Shown here piece by piece: positions 33,684 through 42,828 of a stretch of 64,000 bases of DNA. The notes beneath the pieces were generated by a model. It was not told where the DNA came from, ran no database searches, and saw only the letters and a program-made list of their open reading frames with translations. The position numbers were made by a program, and so were the translations under genes. This DNA is from Bacteroidota bacterium. GTDB taxonomy: Bacteria > Bacteroidota > Bacteroidia > CAIKAF01. The stretch is from NCBI GenBank assembly GCA_023432985.1, contig JAEZEQ010000062.1, positions 101,196 through 165,195 on the forward strand. The letters run 5' to 3'. Position 1 is the stretch's first letter. Each line of letters starts with the position of its first letter.

Positions 33684-35417
33684 TTATTGCGTGAGCACAG
33701 TAATATGTCCTTCGTATTTAAATGGTTTCCCTTTAATACTACATTGGATTACCACAAAATAAACCCCATCGGAGGCTTTTCCTTTACCCAAGGCAGAACC
33801 ATCCCAGAACATTGAAGGCTCATCAGTTTTATACACCGTCTCTCCCCAACGATTGAAAATAGCACAAGAGAAATCTTCATATCCGGTGAGGGTCAATTCA
33901 AAAAAGTCGTTTACTCCATCGCCATTGGGTGTAATAATATTGGGAATATTAAAGCCATCAATAATGGTAACACTTCCATAGGCTGTATCGGCGCAACCGT
34001 GTTCGGTGGAACTGATCAGTATAATTTCATATTCGCCTTCCTGATTAAATGCATGAGTCGGATTATTTTCTACCGTTACATTTCCATCGCCAAAGAGCCA
34101 AGAATAATAATCGGCACCAACACTATAATTGGTAAAAGAAATGGGCGTACTTCCAAAGCCAATATTCGGATTATAACTAAACGCGGCATAAGGGGCAGGA
34201 TAAACGGTAACGGACTGATTGGCCGGCAAGGAGGCACATCCGGCGGCACTAACTGCGGCCAGGCTTATAAAGCCATTTCCGCCCAAACTATCCCATTGTA
34301 TAATGGCCGGATTTTCGCCTTGATTACTGATCAAGTTCCCCGGACTCATAGACCAATCATAGCTTAATCCCGGAATTTCGGGTTCTGCCGTATACTCCAT
34401 TTGCGCATTCCCGCAGGCTTCAAATTTCCCAACTATAGTCGGCGTTTCGGGTCTAACCTTTCCTAAAATAAACACATCAGAATTCGTGTATTCATTCCAT
34501 GAATTTTTAGCCACAAAATTCAGAAAAGTTTGTCCTGTATTTGTCCCCGGAATAATTCCCCAATGAGCGGGAGCTCCAGGATTCCAGTGTGCAATACCAT
34601 CCCATAAACTATCGGTGGCGGCATCGAAAAACAAAGAAAATTCTGCATCCGAATTTCCGGTTGGATTATTCAATCTATAGAAAAATTGCGGATTCAGATT
34701 ACATACACTATTATCGACCAAGGAGCGGTCATAACCTTCTAAATCGGCATTTACATTAGCCAAACGGGCACCGAAAACTTTGGCCGACGCCGTTTTAGAA
34801 TCCACAGTAACCGGCGCATATCTAATTGTTCCCAGAGAAGATCCGGTTGGAAATAAATAAGTCTCCACCGAATTCATAGAGCGGTATAATTTACCGTTTC
34901 CGAGACTACTTACATAGCCACTACTACGCTGAATGGCTCCTGTATCTGTGTTGAGCACATGCATAAAAAAAGTATCCGTAGCCAGTTCTCTGTCGTTCAA
35001 TATCAAAGAATCGAGGGTATAGGAACGAATTTGTTGGGTTTTTATGCCGCTTCCTTCCAGACTTAAATCGAAAAAATAAGTAACCGAATCGCCCGTAATA
35101 AACTGATTATCGCCAAACAAAAACGCATGGGACGAGTCGGGAATAAAAATCTTATTATTTACCCAATGCAAGCCTACCCTATAATTTCCATTGCCTTCAC
35201 TAAGTGCATTATTATAAAATGAAGAATCAATAGTGGTGGTTCCATGATTGGTAAAAGTACCGTCTGCGGTATTATTAAAACTTCCGTTTTGCACTTTAAC
35301 AATAGATCCTGGGGCGGTGTATATAAGCGCTCCCATATTATGCATCAAGGCATTTTGTGCGGAAAGAGTACGCAGCAAAAACAGTAGAAGAAAGCTAGTT
35401 AGGGTGAAGATTTTCAT
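33684..35417 (-). CDS. Secreted PKD protein with gliding-motility-associated C-terminal domain (T9SS type B)
   Basis: 577 residues with a signal peptide (MKIFTLTSFLLLFLLRTLSAQ). The N-terminal 330 residues are beta-rich and repetitive in Asn/Thr/Ser, with no named family. A PKD domain lies near 410-490 (YYSWLFGDGNVTVENNPTHA). The last 85 residues are the gliding-motility type B sorting domain: IPNIITPNGDGVNDFFELTL, then IFNRWGETVYKTD and SDGVYFVVIQ. It should be exported by T9SS and held at the surface or released. Confidence 0.92.
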   Translation of the reverse strand: MKIFTLTSFLLLFLLRTLSAQNALMHNMGALIYTAPGSIVKVQNGSFNNTADGTFTNHGTTTIDSSFYNNALSEGNGNYRVGLHWVNNKIFIPDSSHAFLFGDNQFITGDSVTYFFDLSLEGSGIKTQQIRSYTLDSLILNDRELATDTFFMHVLNTDTGAIQRSSGYVSSLGNGKLYRSMNSVETYLFPTGSSLGTIRYAPVTVDSKTASAKVFGARLANVNADLEGYDRSLVDNSVCNLNPQFFYRLNNPTGNSDAEFSLFFDAATDSLWDGIAHWNPGAPAHWGIIPGTNTGQTFLNFVAKNSWNEYTNSDVFILGKVRPETPTIVGKFEACGNAQMEYTAEPEIPGLSYDWSMSPGNLISNQGENPAIIQWDSLGGNGFISLAAVSAAGCASLPANQSVTVYPAPYAAFSYNPNIGFGSTPISFTNYSVGADYYSWLFGDGNVTVENNPTHAFNQEGEYEIILISSTEHGCADTAYGSVTIIDGFNIPNIITPNGDGVNDFFELTLTGYEDFSCAIFNRWGETVYKTDEPSMFWDGSALGKGKASDGVYFVVIQCSIKGKPFKYEGHITVLTQ

Positions 35418-35540
35418 GGGCTAAATGTATAAAATGAAATGAAATGTTACAAGGTTTTGCATTTTTTTTTATCCAAGCTATAAAACCTTGATTAAAAATA
35501 TATGCCGAAAAAATATAATTTTCCCATTCCCTAAATTTTA

Positions 35541-35571
35541 TTGTAGCAATAGAAAAAAAAATGTATACTTG
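35541..35571 (+). promoter_or_regulatory. Promoter with -33 and -7 elements
   Basis: TTG (35541-35543), 20 nt, TATACTTG (35564-35571, one mismatch to TAnnTTTG), 16 nt before the ATG at 35588. The best-spaced -33/-7 pair I found in the window. Confidence 0.5.
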
Positions 35572-35587
35572 CATACCGAAAAACACT

Positions 35588-37036
35588 ATGAAAAAACTAA
35601 TCACCTTACTCAGTCTTATTCTGGTTAGCAGTGCATATGCACAAATCAGAAATGTGGGCATTGGCACCAATACGCCTGACAGTACAGCCCTCCTAGAGTT
35701 ATACGCTACCGACATGGGCTTTTTACCGCCTCGTTTAACAGATTTACAGCGCGACTCTATAGTAAACCCCGCCTTGGGTCTTACCATATTTAATACCAGC
35801 GACAGTACTTTTCAGTTTTGGAATGGTACATGTTGGATTCGTAGTTTTATGGAAGATTGCAGCGATTGTTTATTCAATCTGGCATTGAGTGATACTGCGG
35901 GGAATATAGATAGAACATTGACCGACTCGGTTGATTTTGACGTACATGTGAATTCCCTAAACGGAACAACGAATGATATAGGTATTTTCACCATTCATAA
36001 CTTGCCTCCGGGGGTTACTATTACGCTATCGAATCCGATTATTTATGGAGGCACGGGCGTTTGTAACGTGAAGGTTTATGCCGATATTTTTGCCACACCG
36101 GGCACTTATCCTATAGCTATTCAAGCAGTCTGCGGTTCTACCGTGAAAGTTCAATTGTATTCGCTGACTATAGATCCTTGTTATTATGTGGCGGTGACTC
36201 AAAATCAGAATATGTACGATTTGCAGGCGGCCAATAACTTACCCGGTATTGGGACGCCCATATGTGTGATTATGGATGTTTTAGCCGGAGCTCAAATAGC
36301 ATCGAATAACGCAGGTACTTCGGCATATACGAGTGGAGGTTTGGATCCTCAATCTCATGTTGGCATACGTAATTACGGTTCCTTTATAGCCCGGGGCGGT
36401 AACGGTGGTGCCGGCGGTAACCTTAGCAGTTTTGGTAGTCCCGGACAAAATGGTGGAGACGCCATTCAGATGACTTGCAGACATACTTATTTAAACAATA
36501 CCAATGGTTATGTCTTCGGTGGCGGAGGCGGCGGAGGAAGTGTCGGACTGGCCTACTCGGTGAGCGTACCCATTATTGGAAATCTGGGATTTGGTATCGG
36601 AGCCGGTGGCGGTGGTGGTGCCGCAAACGGATTAGGAGGTAACCCCGCGGTGACCATACAATATTGGCAAAATGGCCAAAATGGAGGAAACGGTATCAAT
36701 GCTTTAGGAGGTGCAGGTGGTGTACTTAATACGCCTATACCTTTCTCTATCAGCGTTGCAAACATAACAATTACACCGAATGTAAACGGAGGTAATGGAG
36801 GTAATTTTGGCGTAAACGGAACGAACGGAAATATTTCCGTAAATATTACCGTTTCTGTCTCTATCCCATTTGTTGGAACTGTTCAGGTTGTAAATACCAA
36901 TGTACCTAATCCGCCTTTGTCTAACTTCCCTCCGGGTGGAACGGCAGGATGGGCATTCCGTCTGAACGGATTCCCATTGCAAGGCATTCCAACCGGTTAT
37001 TATCAAACTTCTTACATTAAAGGAAACGTAAACTAA
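35588..37036 (+). CDS. Secreted glycine-rich protein
   Basis: 482 residues from the ATG at 35588, which opens a signal peptide (MKKLITLLSLILVSSAYAQ). Next comes a segment common in Bacteroidota surface proteins: VGIGTNTPDSTALLELYATD, then GFLPPRLTDLQRDSI and FQFWNGTCWI (28-95). The C-terminal 220 residues are Gly/Asn-rich, with runs such as GGGGGGGS and GAGGGGGAANGLGGNP. Possibly an adhesin or surface-layer component. No T9SS domain is clear. Operon with the next gene, 2 bp apart. Confidence 0.75.
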   Translation: MKKLITLLSLILVSSAYAQIRNVGIGTNTPDSTALLELYATDMGFLPPRLTDLQRDSIVNPALGLTIFNTSDSTFQFWNGTCWIRSFMEDCSDCLFNLALSDTAGNIDRTLTDSVDFDVHVNSLNGTTNDIGIFTIHNLPPGVTITLSNPIIYGGTGVCNVKVYADIFATPGTYPIAIQAVCGSTVKVQLYSLTIDPCYYVAVTQNQNMYDLQAANNLPGIGTPICVIMDVLAGAQIASNNAGTSAYTSGGLDPQSHVGIRNYGSFIARGGNGGAGGNLSSFGSPGQNGGDAIQMTCRHTYLNNTNGYVFGGGGGGGSVGLAYSVSVPIIGNLGFGIGAGGGGGAANGLGGNPAVTIQYWQNGQNGGNGINALGGAGGVLNTPIPFSISVANITITPNVNGGNGGNFGVNGTNGNISVNITVSVSIPFVGTVQVVNTNVPNPPLSNFPPGGTAGWAFRLNGFPLQGIPTGYYQTSYIKGNVN

Positions 37037-37038
37037 TT

Positions 37039-37647
37039 ATGAAAACAATATTCACCATATTATGCACTTTTCTTAGCCTGAGCTTTGCTTACGCACAAAG
37101 TGTATCTGCAACCATCAAGGGTAATTATTCTTTTAATGGCAGTAGTTTTCGCATTACCACGGTTTATGACGGAAATAAAACCGCATATGAACTGACATCA
37201 ATGCATGAAGGCAAAGAATATATAACCCGCATTATACCCCAAATAGAAAATGCTTCTATACGTGTGGTATCTACTTCGGCAGACGGTCAACAAAATACGC
37301 ATGTCTTTCAGGCATCTGAAATGGCCTTGCAAGATGGAATTTCTATGGACGGATTGAGTGCACGCAAAACCGGAGTTAGTAAAAATATAGCCGGTATTGA
37401 TTGTAGTCAGATTTTGATTCAAACCAAAAACGGAACGCAAGCTGAAGTATGGATTTATGAAAATGGATTCCCATTATCTGCTTATAAAGAAATCTATAAA
37501 AGCGATTATGCGGTACAGGCTTTGGCTTTATTACAATTAAGCGGTATAGCCATGGAAATGCACGTCACGAACCCAAATGGAAATACTATCCTCACTTTTA
37601 GTACACGAGAATATTTGCCACAGGCCGAAAAAAGTATATTCCAATAG
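37039..37647 (+). CDS. Secreted DUF4412-like protein
   Basis: 202 residues with a signal peptide (MKTIFTILCTFLSLSFAYAQ). The body is all-beta with the pattern KNIAGIDCSQILIQTKNGTQ and AEVWIYENGFPLSAYKEI, which resembles DUF4412 proteins. The assignment is by pattern only. It follows the glycine-rich gene by 2 bp and has a strong terminator after it, so the two are a pair. Confidence 0.7.
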   Translation: MKTIFTILCTFLSLSFAYAQSVSATIKGNYSFNGSSFRITTVYDGNKTAYELTSMHEGKEYITRIIPQIENASIRVVSTSADGQQNTHVFQASEMALQDGISMDGLSARKTGVSKNIAGIDCSQILIQTKNGTQAEVWIYENGFPLSAYKEIYKSDYAVQALALLQLSGIAMEMHVTNPNGNTILTFSTREYLPQAEKSIFQ

Positions 37648-37654
37648 CATATTG

Positions 37655-37685
37655 ACCGGATACATTTTTATCCGGTTTTTTTTTT
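37655..37685 (+). terminator. Terminator of the glycine-rich/DUF4412-like pair
   Basis: ACCGGATA (37655-37662) and TATCCGGT (37669-37676) with a 6-nt loop and nine T. It touches the stop codon of the convergent cyclase-family gene. Confidence 0.85.
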
Positions 37686-38424
37686 AGAATTCTACAGGAT
37701 AAATAATAGGTCGACTGGGTAAAGCATCGTTTTCGAAGGGAGCGGTTTGAATATTCAATGCATAAAAGCCGTCAGGCACTTCATCCGGCACAAAAATTAA
37801 TTCGGTTATCGTACAATGCGCACGAATACCAGTATCTACAGCCCAAAATATTCTATGCGCCAAAAGTGCCCCTCCATCCTGTTCAGGATCTACAGAAGGC
37901 TGATCGAATAAAATATGTTCTATTCCTTTTTCAACGATAAACTGCATGGCATCAGGTGAAATATAGGGTGGATTCGTATTCGATCTATCCTGATGTTTTA
38001 CATGGGAATCATTGGGCAGGCTTCGTAAAATCAATGCCGTAAAATGGAGGCCTTCCGGCCATATTTCCTCTAAAGATTCTTTACAAATGGCCATCCCCTT
38101 CTCCTTTTCCTCCGGAAAAACACTTAATAATAAAGCCAACATTATCCCTTTAGGGACATGTGCATTTACAGATGCTTTGCCGGGTAATATATGTCCCGGC
38201 CCCTCGGTATGCGTGCCGTTACCATGCGGATTAAAACAAATATTATAAAAATTAACCGCCGCACCCTGATCCACACTCCCAACCCAATCGCCACTTATCA
38301 CAGGCTCTGTGCGTACATCCGGACTATTCCATGCCAAGCTTTTTTCATGCGCAACAGACAGGTCTATCCCTTTGGATAAATCGCATTTAAATATGGTATT
38401 TGCATAAGAAAATCTTGCTTTCAT
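37684..38424 (-). CDS. Cyclase / kynurenine formamidase-like metal hydrolase
   Basis: 246 residues of the cyclase (PF04199-type) family. It has the metal motif NPHGNGTHTEGPGHIL, a version of H-x-G-T-H-x-D-x-P-x-H with Glu for Asp, plus LSVAHEKSLAW and the late EHILFDQPSVDPEQDGG. Family members hydrolyse amides such as N-formylkynurenine or act on cyclic substrates. The substrate here is unknown and no kynurenine genes are adjacent. TATATTTA, one mismatch to the -7 consensus, lies upstream. Confidence 0.85.
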   Translation of the reverse strand: MKARFSYANTIFKCDLSKGIDLSVAHEKSLAWNSPDVRTEPVISGDWVGSVDQGAAVNFYNICFNPHGNGTHTEGPGHILPGKASVNAHVPKGIMLALLLSVFPEEKEKGMAICKESLEEIWPEGLHFTALILRSLPNDSHVKHQDRSNTNPPYISPDAMQFIVEKGIEHILFDQPSVDPEQDGGALLAHRIFWAVDTGIRAHCTITELIFVPDEVPDGFYALNIQTAPFENDALPSRPIIYPVEF

Positions 38425-38494
38425 AGTGATAAATATACGAAAATGCCATTTCGCTGTTTCAGATGAATAAAAAAATGGGAGTAAATGGAGAAAA

Positions 38495-39787
38495 TTAATC
38501 TTCCTCCTCGGGCAATTTATTCAATTCGAGTGCCGGTAATGAAAGAATGGAATTTCCCGCTATTCCTTTAATACTTCCATACATATGTTGGGTATTGAGG
38601 AGTACTTTTTGAATTTGTTTCTCTCTTTTTTTCCATATACTTTCCATGGCTCGGCGTTCCGAATTCAGGTCTTCGTGCATTTGGGTAAAGCCTTCTACTA
38701 TGGCTTCCACTTGCATACGAAATTCCGGTCCTGTCAAAAAATCATAAAGCATGACCATTTTATCGCCTTTATTTTCCTGACTGGCACTGGCCAAATCGAG
38801 GAGTATAACTGCTTCACGGAGGACTTGACTCAAGCCTTTAAACTCTTCATAGCTGCAAATCCAGATTCCGTCTTTTTGTCCCAATCGATCCATATCTTTG
38901 GGTAAGACCTCACTCACCAGTACCCCAAACTGAGCACCTTTCTCGCGCATATCGGCTTTGAATTTTTCGATCCAGGTGGCTTGAAAATCTTTGGTACGTT
39001 TACTTTCATAATAAATCGCCCCTACCTTTTCCTTTTGATAAGTATTAACCCATTGCAAACAATCGGCACCTCTTTGACCCTTTTTAATTTCTTCTATATA
39101 ATCGAGTGGAAATTGCTCTTTTAAATAATCTTCAATAGCCAGCTCCTGCACTTCGCCTTGCATTTGCATAGACCCTTGTTCGGCCTTACGTTGCAATTCG
39201 CTTATTAATTTTTTCTGATCTTCCAGTTTCTTCAGAAATTCCTTCTCTTTCATTTCATTTTTCTCCTGTTCCTTGCGGATAACTTCGGAGCGAATCATTT
39301 CTTCTTTATCGAGAAACTCCTTTCTAAACTTTAATTCCAATTCCTGTGTCTGCTGATTTAACAGTCGTTTTTCTTCCAGCAGTTCAAGTTCTCGTTTTTT
39401 CAGGGCATTGGTTTCCTGATTTTTCAGTTCAATATCGGCCATTAATTTTTGGAGCATTTGGCCTTGTTGTTCTTCAATTTCCTTTTTCAGAAGCAATTTT
39501 TCGGCTTCCAATTTTTGGGCAGATTCAAGTGCCAGGCGTTTTGCTTCCTCTTCCTTGGCTGTTTCGAGCCGTTTAATAAACTCCTCATTTGCTTCCTTTC
39601 TCTTGGCTTCAAAGGCTATTTGATCCAATTCCATTTGCTTTTGCTTTTCGGCAAGCAATTTGTTCTTATTGGCCAATTCCTGATTCAATTCCTTACGGAT
39701 TCGCTCTTCGGTTTGATGTGCGAGAATCTCGTCAATATCAATCGGAGTACCGCAATTGGGGCAAGTAATATTTTGTGGCGAACTCAT
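38495..39787 (-). CDS. DUF2130 coiled-coil protein
   Basis: 430 residues. A CxxC zinc-like start (ITCPNCGTPIDIDE, 8-21) is followed by a long Lys/Glu/Gln coiled coil (about 30-220). The C-terminal DUF2130 domain has EDYLKEQFPLDYIEEIKKGQ, RGADCLQWV, FGVLVSEVLPKDMD and IWICSYEEF, a restriction-endonuclease-like fold in the family. Function not established; DNA-related roles have been suggested for the family. It starts 2 bp after a secreted hypothetical gene. Confidence 0.9.
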   Translation of the reverse strand: MSSPQNITCPNCGTPIDIDEILAHQTEERIRKELNQELANKNKLLAEKQKQMELDQIAFEAKRKEANEEFIKRLETAKEEEAKRLALESAQKLEAEKLLLKKEIEEQQGQMLQKLMADIELKNQETNALKKRELELLEEKRLLNQQTQELELKFRKEFLDKEEMIRSEVIRKEQEKNEMKEKEFLKKLEDQKKLISELQRKAEQGSMQMQGEVQELAIEDYLKEQFPLDYIEEIKKGQRGADCLQWVNTYQKEKVGAIYYESKRTKDFQATWIEKFKADMREKGAQFGVLVSEVLPKDMDRLGQKDGIWICSYEEFKGLSQVLREAVILLDLASASQENKGDKMVMLYDFLTGPEFRMQVEAIVEGFTQMHEDLNSERRAMESIWKKREKQIQKVLLNTQHMYGSIKGIAGNSILSLPALELNKLPEEED

Positions 39788-39789
39788 AT

Positions 39790-40284
39790 TTAAGGTCGGA
39801 TTAATTCCAAATCATTTTCAAAAGCAAACTTCATTTGTTCGCGTATAAACATATCGTCGAGTGGTTGTTCCTTTATCAGCAATTGCCGATCCAAAAACTC
39901 CAATCTATTCATTTGATCTTCATTTGGTCGACCATTCGAGGCGATAAAAATTTCGATAATTTCTTTATACTCGACCTGAAAAGCGCTTAAATAATATTGA
40001 AAAATATTCATACCGGCATCTCTGAAACTACTGTTTCCATTGAAAATCGGCATACGTCGTGTAAAATCAATCAATGCGGAAGTCTCAATAATGGCCACAT
40101 TGCGCACACTGTCCGATTTACCCGGATCTGAAATCAATGTAGCGGCCATTTCGGTAAAATAGCCCGAAATTTTATTCTGATTCTGAATCAGTGCATCGTT
40201 ATACTCTTTTGCCGAGTAAAACACCTGTGCATTAGCACTGCTGAAAGTGAAAAGAAAGATGAAAAAAAAGAAATATTTGCCCAT
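39790..40284 (-). CDS. Secreted helical hypothetical protein
   Basis: 164 residues with a signal peptide (MGKYFFFFIFLFTFSSANAQ). The rest is mainly helical, with EYNDALIQNQNKISGYFTEM and later FQVEYKEIIEIFIASNGRPN. I do not recognise a family with confidence. An exact -7 box (40289-40296) ends 4 nt before its ATG. It precedes the DUF2130 gene by 2 bp, so the two are co-transcribed. Confidence 0.75.
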   Translation of the reverse strand: MGKYFFFFIFLFTFSSANAQVFYSAKEYNDALIQNQNKISGYFTEMAATLISDPGKSDSVRNVAIIETSALIDFTRRMPIFNGNSSFRDAGMNIFQYYLSAFQVEYKEIIEIFIASNGRPNEDQMNRLEFLDRQLLIKEQPLDDMFIREQMKFAFENDLELIRP

Positions 40285-40483
40285 ATCACAAATGTAAATA
40301 AATACTTTATTTTTAAAGGAGAAATATGCCCCTATCGAATCAAAAAAAACTCCTTCAAAAAAAACTGTTACTCCAAAACAAAAGAAAAATTAAAAAGCAT
40401 TTTAAAAAATGCTAAGACATAGATATAGGAAGAATAACGGCGAATGGGTGTAAAAAATTGGAGTAGAAATTGGAAATATTTTG
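40285..40483. other. Intergenic region before the patatin gene
   Basis: 199 bp, very AT-rich. It holds the -7 box just described and a small hairpin AGCATTTT/AAAATGCT with a 2-nt loop. A 29-codon frame from 40326 with a purine-rich stretch before it is probably chance. No other feature seen. Confidence 0.4.
40289..40296 (-). promoter_or_regulatory. -7 promoter element of the hypothetical-DUF2130 operon (leaderless arrangement)
   Basis: TACATTTG on the minus strand, exact consensus, 4 nt before the ATG at 40284. Confidence 0.55.
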
Positions 40484-42793
40484 TTATTTCTGAGAAATGG
40501 TTTCAAGAATTTTCTTAGCCGAATTTTGATTCCATGGCAGATGAATGGATTGCATAATTCGATTTTTTTCGGCTTCAGTTAAATGAAAACTGATGGATAT
40601 TTCTTCTTTTTCGAAATTATTCAAATCCATTTCCACATGTTTAAACTTCCCTTTAAACTGTGCGCCCAGTATGGTGGAAATGGTTTCATTATTGTATAAC
40701 TGCACCGTAGTTACATTACCTGCGACGCCACTGAAGGGGGCAAAAAAACCGTCGAGCAATCCGATTACCGTTTTACGGTCTTTGTATCGATTGTGGTCGC
40801 TGCGCAGTTCGTCTCCGATTTGCAGAAAAATAATTTCAGATGCATTTTGCATAAACCAATTTCGGAGTTGGAATACATATTTCATGGCTACCAAATCGCC
40901 GTAATTATCTCTGATTCCTGCATCAAATAAAGAAATCGAGGGTTCGGTAGGCAGGGTAACCGGGGGCAATACCATAGGGAAAGTGGCATTCATGCGAAGT
41001 GCCGTGGTCATAGTCAGGTTATCTGCACCATGCGCTTCAAACAAGCGATTAAATTCTATATCTTCAATTTTGGGGTGCCAGCTAAAATTATCGGGCATTT
41101 TTTTCTCGCTCAAAAATGACACCGGCAAAGCGCTGATGATCATCCTACGGCCGTCTTCCACCACCGATGGAGCCATGATGAGGATGGGAATATCGGCATC
41201 GGCTTCCGGTTCGGCATATTCTTTCAACTTTTTATTCAAAACGCCATGTGTATTCTTATTCAGAGCAGATTCGAAGGCCCAACCTCTATCTTTGGGGTAG
41301 GATTTATTCTCATAAGTAAATGTGCCGGTGCGGATAAACAGATCGTTGAGTGCAATAGCTCCGGCGATCGGATTCAAAATATCCTTACTCATATTTTTGG
41401 CCAGGGAATCATCATACAAATTCAACCTTTGATCCGACATGCTGCGCATATACATTTCGCGATAATATGCAGCCCCGATCATTCCTCCGGAAGAACCCGA
41501 AATAAGAGGTACATGGTCGAAAAATTGCCCCCCTGTAATGCTGTCTAAATGTTGCAACACATTAAAAGCCCACAAGGCCATTTTGCTTCCTCCCCCGCTT
41601 ACATTCACAATAATCATCGGATGCTTTTTGCGGCCATAGGCTTTATCGAGTTTTCTTTTCCGACGATCTAAAATCTGCGTATGTAAGTCTACATCTGCTT
41701 CATGAAAAGGATTTTGTCGGGCAATATAACCCAGGCTATCTACATTATAATTTACCGGTTGCGCCGTATAATCGAGTCCGTATGCATAATTATGGAAATT
41801 AATCCACTTATGTCTCACAGTAAAATCGAGTAAAAAAACAAGAAAAACCACAATCACTATATTCCATCTGCCGAACAAAAACTGGAAGGCTCCGGCTATC
41901 ATCATAAAGAGCGTAAGAACAAGTAAAATGGACGCAGCAGAAGGAATTTGCAGTATGGGTACTTCTCTGAAAATGCCTAATAAAAACATTACCAAAACCA
42001 CAATAAGCTGGAAAAGAAGTGCATTGAAGTGATTGCGATTGAAAACTGCTTTTAATATTTCCTTGGGATAATGATCTACATTTCGCGCATTGCGAATATA
42101 AAAAGGATGATGCAGATAGGTTGCTGTTTGCCAGACATTGGGGCCTTTGGCATGGGGTACTTCAGTCATTAATCGTTTCGGGAACTTAAAGGCTTTAATG
42201 GGTGTAATCTTTTTCTTGCCTTTAAATTTCATTGGAGGCATATCCTCGGGATCGATTCCGAACAGGCGTTTCAGGTCATTATTAAATGCGAAAAAATAGC
42301 CCAATAAAAAGAGAACAAAAATGAAAAATCCGCTTAAGAATCCGACCAGTACAATCCAAAAACCTTCTGTTTCGCCCAGGTTTTCTGCTGTATTTTTGAA
42401 TGCGTACAATTCGCGTATGTAAAGGATAATAAAGAGGGCAGGTAAAATAAAATTATTGATGCAATACTTAAAAAAGGGTTTGCGCAGCGTGGCCAAAAAT
42501 GGGAAACGGTGGCTATTGATCAGGTAGGAACTGAGGTTAAATGCCGACACAAAGCCCCCGAAACAGAGTCCGGTAAAAAAGAAAGCCCAAAAGCCGGATG
42601 TGCCCAAATATTCGGGTTCCAAAAACAAAAAATGCAAACCCAGGCCTTTTCCCCACCAACCCATAAGCATGGATGTAAGAAAAAGCCAGAAAAACATAAT
42701 CAGAAAATTCCTTTGCACATGCACCAAAACCAGCTGTGCCGGAAAAAAAAACAGGATTTTTTTGAGTATGGGATATTTATTGAACGGCGACAT
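40484..42793 (-). CDS. Multi-spanning membrane protein with patatin-like phospholipase domain
   Basis: 769 residues. The N-terminal 330 residues contain about seven membrane helices (near 30-48, 66-85, 112-128, 146-170, 257-274, 287-308, 311-323). The C-terminal patatin domain has the oxyanion loop VSGGGSKMA (398-405), the nucleophile motif GSSGG (Ser435) and the Asp partner in LFDAGIRDNYG (Asp624), so the Ser/Asp dyad is intact. It is probably a lipid acyl hydrolase held at the inner membrane. Patatins fused to this many helices are less common. Substrate and role are unknown. Confidence 0.88.
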   Translation of the reverse strand: MSPFNKYPILKKILFFFPAQLVLVHVQRNFLIMFFWLFLTSMLMGWWGKGLGLHFLFLEPEYLGTSGFWAFFFTGLCFGGFVSAFNLSSYLINSHRFPFLATLRKPFFKYCINNFILPALFIILYIRELYAFKNTAENLGETEGFWIVLVGFLSGFFIFVLFLLGYFFAFNNDLKRLFGIDPEDMPPMKFKGKKKITPIKAFKFPKRLMTEVPHAKGPNVWQTATYLHHPFYIRNARNVDHYPKEILKAVFNRNHFNALLFQLIVVLVMFLLGIFREVPILQIPSAASILLVLTLFMMIAGAFQFLFGRWNIVIVVFLVFLLDFTVRHKWINFHNYAYGLDYTAQPVNYNVDSLGYIARQNPFHEADVDLHTQILDRRKRKLDKAYGRKKHPMIIVNVSGGGSKMALWAFNVLQHLDSITGGQFFDHVPLISGSSGGMIGAAYYREMYMRSMSDQRLNLYDDSLAKNMSKDILNPIAGAIALNDLFIRTGTFTYENKSYPKDRGWAFESALNKNTHGVLNKKLKEYAEPEADADIPILIMAPSVVEDGRRMIISALPVSFLSEKKMPDNFSWHPKIEDIEFNRLFEAHGADNLTMTTALRMNATFPMVLPPVTLPTEPSISLFDAGIRDNYGDLVAMKYVFQLRNWFMQNASEIIFLQIGDELRSDHNRYKDRKTVIGLLDGFFAPFSGVAGNVTTVQLYNNETISTILGAQFKGKFKHVEMDLNNFEKEEISISFHLTEAEKNRIMQSIHLPWNQNSAKKILETISQK

Positions 42794-42828
42794 CGAAGCT
42801 CAATATATAAAAAAACGGTTTAAAAAGC

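Noticed and set aside
40326..40415. 29-codon frame with an upstream AAAGGAG
   Set aside because: Lys-rich translation from an A-rich spacer; Bacteroidota rarely rely on such ribosome sites and no conserved sequence is visible.
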